DNA of 64,000 nt from Sporofaciens musculi (GTDB taxonomy: Bacteria > Bacillota > Clostridia > Lachnospirales > Lachnospiraceae): the NCBI RefSeq assembly GCF_009830285.1, contig NZ_WUQX01000001.1:3782501-3846500 (forward strand). The letters run 5' to 3'. Position 1 is the first letter of the stretch; every line of letters begins with the position of its first letter. The position numbers and the translations under genes are program-made. The notes below the pieces were generated by a model, which was given only the letters and a program-made list of their open reading frames with translations, made no database searches and was not told the DNA's origin. Below, piece by piece: positions 61,591-64,000 of the stretch.

Positions 61591-62460
61591 AACGGTTTAT
61601 CTGGCGATACAGGAAATATATGACGAGCAGGGATGTTCAATATCAGAACTCTGCAGATTTGCGGGAATTTCGCGTTCTGCTTATTATAAATGGCTGAACC
61701 GAAAACCAAGTGAAAATGAGAAATTCAACCAGAAATTATGTGTCCTTATCAGAGATGCGTACGAGGAAAAAAGCGGGATTCTGGGTTACAGGCAGATGAC
61801 GATTAAATTAAACCGTGAAAATGAATTTCAAGTCAACGCAAAGAGAATCTTGCGCCTTATGCGGATTTTACATCTGAAATCTGTGTGCCGGCGCAGGAGA
61901 AGAAACTATGTAAAATCAACGCCAGAGGTTACTGCCGAAAACATCTTAAACCGGGAGTTCCATGCGGAACGTTTTGGGGAAAAATGGCTTACGGATGTAA
62001 CGGAGATGAAATATGGAGCCAGTGGGAAGGCATACCTGAGGCCATTCTGGACTTGTCAGATAAAAGTATTGTTTCCTTTGTCATTGGACATTCCAATAAT
62101 AATGCCCTTGTTTTTGAAACCTTTGACACTGCCCATGAAAACCATCCAGATGCAAGGCCTTTATTCCACAGTGACCGTGGATACCAATACACCTCAAAAT
62201 ACTTCCGTAAAAAGCTTAACAAAGCGGGAATGACACAAAGCATGTCAAGAGTATCCAGATGTATTGATAACGGACCAATGGAAGCGTTCTGGGGGATGCT
62301 GAAATCAGAAATGTATTACCTGAAGAAATTTCAAACATATGAGGAGCTAAAGGAGGCTGTATCAGATTACATAGATTATTATAATAATCATCGGTATCAG
62401 AAACGCTTAAACTGTATGACACCGATAGAATATAGAAACTATTTGAAAGATGCTGCATAA
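61571..62460 (+). pseudogene. IS150-type transposase OrfB, frameshifted
   Basis: The frame begins near LSQTQNETVYLAIQEIYDEQ but is disconnected from the OrfA end (one T missing in CGGTTCTAAG near 61567-61573; the -1 frame reads KLDEIERRRF and then a stop). It breaks again at about 62037-62042, where GKAYL is followed by the neighbouring frame AILDLSDKSIVSFVIGHSNN; one base is missing in CTGAGGCC. DDE motifs remain in both parts (KWLTDVTEMK, FHSDRGYQYTSKYF, DNGPMEAFWGMLKSEM). Confidence 0.85.
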
Positions 62461-62569
62461 AAGCTCTGCCAGTCCTCTTTGCGACTGGCAGGTAAAAATT
62501 TTTATTTTTTTAACTGTCTACTTGACAGGGAGCGGTTCATTTTATTTCACAAGTTCATCGGCTCCGCAT

Positions 62570-62746
62570 CTATGTGTCTGGCTCTGTGATGACTATTGTA
62601 TGTAAATTTTTTACTTCAATTAGCGTTTTCTTCTTACACTTTGGACAATAGAGAGGGTAGTTCTTCAAAACGGTATCTTTTCTTATTCTGTCACGGGTTT
62701 TGTTACCGCAAACAGGACATAACAGCCAAACGGTATCTTTATTCAT
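62570..62746 (-). CDS. Cysteine-rich KTR-type small protein
   Basis: The protein has 58 residues: MNKDTVWLLCPVCGNKTRDR, then IRKDTVLKNYPLYCPKCKKK and TLIEVKNLHTIV. It has the four-cysteine CPVC...CPKC ribbon and the KTR motif of a family found in Clostridia mobile elements. It is too short for usual gene finders but has a good fold signature. Its 3' end lies 31 bp from the IS150-type element. The role is unknown; nucleic-acid binding is likely. Confidence 0.8.
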   Translation of the reverse strand: MNKDTVWLLCPVCGNKTRDRIRKDTVLKNYPLYCPKCKKKTLIEVKNLHTIVITEPDT

Positions 62747-62755
62747 TTTCTAATT

Positions 62756-63304
62756 TTATTGAATGGACACACCAAGCTGATATGCTTCATCCAATTTTTC
62801 ATTCTCTGAAATATCACCAACATTCATAACCCCGCCACAAAGAACCTTTCCTATACTTTTCCATCCAAGGTGCTTTTCAAGACGGTCATACCAATATTCG
62901 CTTTCTTCAAAACCATACCCTTCTGCCGCCATAATCAGAGCCATATCCTTTTTAGGGTTTCGATAATTAGGATTACACTCCGCAACAGCAAACAGCCTGT
63001 CAAATGCAGTTTTTAATTGCCCGCTAATTGTCCAATAATATAAAGGCGATGCAAGAATTACAATATCCGCTTCTTGATAAACAGGATAAATTACGTCCAT
63101 ATCATCCTTCTGCACACAAGGACTGTTACAATCTTTACCACCGCCGAAACATCCTTTGCAACCATTGATATTCATTTCTCCAAGGAAAAATTCTGTAACC
63201 TGATTTCCTGCTTTTTCTGCTCCCCTTTTAAATGCAGCCGTTAATGTAGCTGTATTCCCTTTTTTACGTGGACTTCCATTCAGTATTATTATTTTTTTGC
63301 TCAT
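62756..63304 (-). CDS. Flavodoxin-fold NAD(P)H-dependent reductase 1
   Basis: The protein has 182 residues from ATG 63304, with AGAGGTTGG upstream. The FMN-binding start IIILNGSPRKKGNTATLTAA and ILASPLYYWTISGQLKTAFD are typical of the flavodoxin/iron-sulfur flavoprotein family. A cysteine set (CKGCFGGGKDCNSPC) resembles the compact Fe-S or redox motif of this group. It lies 17 bp after a related gene, and 9 bp before the small KTR protein. It probably reduces quinones, nitro compounds or aldehydes. Confidence 0.88.
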   Translation of the reverse strand: MSKKIIILNGSPRKKGNTATLTAAFKRGAEKAGNQVTEFFLGEMNINGCKGCFGGGKDCNSPCVQKDDMDVIYPVYQEADIVILASPLYYWTISGQLKTAFDRLFAVAECNPNYRNPKKDMALIMAAEGYGFEESEYWYDRLEKHLGWKSIGKVLCGGVMNVGDISENEKLDEAYQLGVSIQ

Positions 63305-63321
63305 ATACCCAACCTCTTTTC

Positions 63322-63867
63322 TTATATGCTTTTTGCAAGAGCGATTGCTTTTTTGCAACCATCCGTTTTTTCAATATCACCAACATTTAACACTCCAGGC
63401 ACAAGTACTTCGCCTACCATATTCCATTTCAGCAAAGCCGCCGAACGCTCGATTGGAATACGGACACCATCAAAAACAGACATATCATCTTCTTCACAAC
63501 AAGCAATCAAGGCACACTCTTTTCCTGCTATATCTTTACCGCCTACCACGAAAGAAAACAATTTATCAATCACGCATTTAATTTGTGCAGGAATGGAATA
63601 CCAATAGACGGGCATTGAAAAAACAATCATATCTGCATGAAAAATATCAGTTGCAATTTTATTAAAATCATCATCAAAACTGCAAGCTTTTCCCGAATGA
63701 TAGCAGGTTTCACAAGCGTGACAGCCTCCAACATTGCTTTGTGCTGCATCAAACCTTATAATGGAATGCCCATTTTTAGTCGCCGCTTCAATAAATGCTT
63801 CAGTCATACTTAAACTATTCCCTTTTTTACGCGGACTTCCAGTAATTACTACAATTTTTTTACCCAT
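63322..63867 (-). CDS. Flavodoxin-fold NAD(P)H-dependent reductase 2
   Basis: The protein has 181 residues: KIVVITGSPRKKGNSLSMTE, then CHACETCYHSGKAC with four cysteines, and FSMPVYWYSIPAQIKCVID. It is a paralogue of the next gene and probably shares its operon. The promoter region lies at the right end of the window. The pair may respond to electrophile or oxidative stress, as judged by the divergent regulator that seems to start just outside the window. Confidence 0.88.
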   Translation of the reverse strand: MGKKIVVITGSPRKKGNSLSMTEAFIEAATKNGHSIIRFDAAQSNVGGCHACETCYHSGKACSFDDDFNKIATDIFHADMIVFSMPVYWYSIPAQIKCVIDKLFSFVVGGKDIAGKECALIACCEEDDMSVFDGVRIPIERSAALLKWNMVGEVLVPGVLNVGDIEKTDGCKKAIALAKSI

Positions 63868-63927
63868 TCTACAATCTCCAATCTATTTTATAATTTGTGG
63901 AACACGTTGACTTCCGTGTCTCTCCAT

Positions 63928-63986
63928 ATTATAATCATAGCAAGAATTATCTTTTAATCAAGTACGCACATTATTGTTATATACTT
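63928..63986 (-). promoter_or_regulatory. Promoter region of the reductase pair with an inverted repeat
   Basis: On the minus strand TTGATT (63956-63961) and TATGAT (63934-63939) lie 16 bp apart; TATAAT at 63928-63933 is an alternative. AAGTA (63960-63964) and TACTT (63982-63986) are inverted. AAAGGAGAG at the right edge is a ribosome site for a plus-strand gene just outside, perhaps an HxlR- or MarR-type regulator. Confidence 0.4.
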
Positions 63987-64000
63987 ACCAAAAGGAGAGT

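Larger units (their letters stand above)
60835..62539 (+). mobile_element. IS3-family (IS150 group) insertion sequence
   Basis: The element is about 1705 bp. The ends TGATATGCTCCCC and GGGAGCGGTTCA form imperfect terminal repeats that also share GTAGACAG. A TTT triplet flanks both sides, a possible 3-bp target duplication. It encodes an intact OrfA and an OrfB broken by two single-base losses, so it is probably not autonomous. Confidence 0.82.

Overview
The window looks like a chromosomal stretch of a spore-forming, anaerobic, low-to-medium GC Firmicute, most likely Lachnospiraceae (inference). The reasons are a small acid-soluble spore protein, the PyrK/PyrDB type of dihydroorotate dehydrogenase, a PucR/CdaR-type regulator, an FtsEX and M23 hydrolase cluster, and Clostridia-type mobile elements. 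I ran no database search; all family calls come from reading the protein and DNA sequences.

Positions 1-35.2 kb are mainly conserved housekeeping genes, mostly on the minus strand. In order along the window they are radA (cut by the left edge), a small unknown protein, clpC under a GntR/YtrA-type repressor, and ald divergent from an RpiR regulator. Then come purE-purM-purN-purD, an M29 aminopeptidase and a VanZ protein, and the pyrimidine cluster pyrC-pyrF-pyrK-pyrD-(unknown)-pyrE. A division/cell-wall group follows: ftsE-ftsX, an M23 hydrolase with a coiled coil, and an S41 protease. After a PucR/CdaR-type regulator and a broken AAA/nuclease-like gene come a WecG-type glycosyltransferase, a spore protein, and an envelope-stress-like operon (PadR, DUF1700, DUF4097, PspC). 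The stretch ends with greA, a frameshifted DUF2975 gene with its XRE partner, YdcF, bioB, and an alcohol/aldehyde dehydrogenase pair.

From 35.2 kb the window becomes an accessory patchwork. An IS256-type element (35275-36901) has a clean 8-bp target duplication and a structured tail. It is followed by a DpnI-like methyl-directed endonuclease, a DUF4160/DUF2442 pair, a decayed sigma factor and a serine recombinase. Three near-identical 1273-bp IS3-type copies then divide the region. Copies 1 and 3 are in opposite orientation and bracket a GC-richer module. That module carries a sigma factor, a complete BceRSAB-like peptide sensing and resistance set, a relaxase cut by copy 2, a zinc-ribbon protein and a YhcG-type nuclease. 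To the right of copy 3 lies a second mobilizable module: an IS1182-type remnant, a truncated ParB, a MobV relaxase, a pMV158-like oriT set between iteron-bearing inverted repeats, a RepA-like ATPase and two sigma-like regulators. An IS150-type element, a tiny cysteine-rich KTR protein and two flavodoxin-type reductases close the window.

The best leads are the MobV oriT/iteron region, the structured RNA-like segments at 32.3 kb and 36.6 kb, the DpnI homologue next to an IS, the in-frame reconstructable relaxase, and the many single-base-deletion frameshifts confined to the right half. I did not find a clearly new multi-gene defence system. The closest candidates are the DpnI gene, the DUF4160/DUF2442 pair, and the YhcG gene inside a transfer module.
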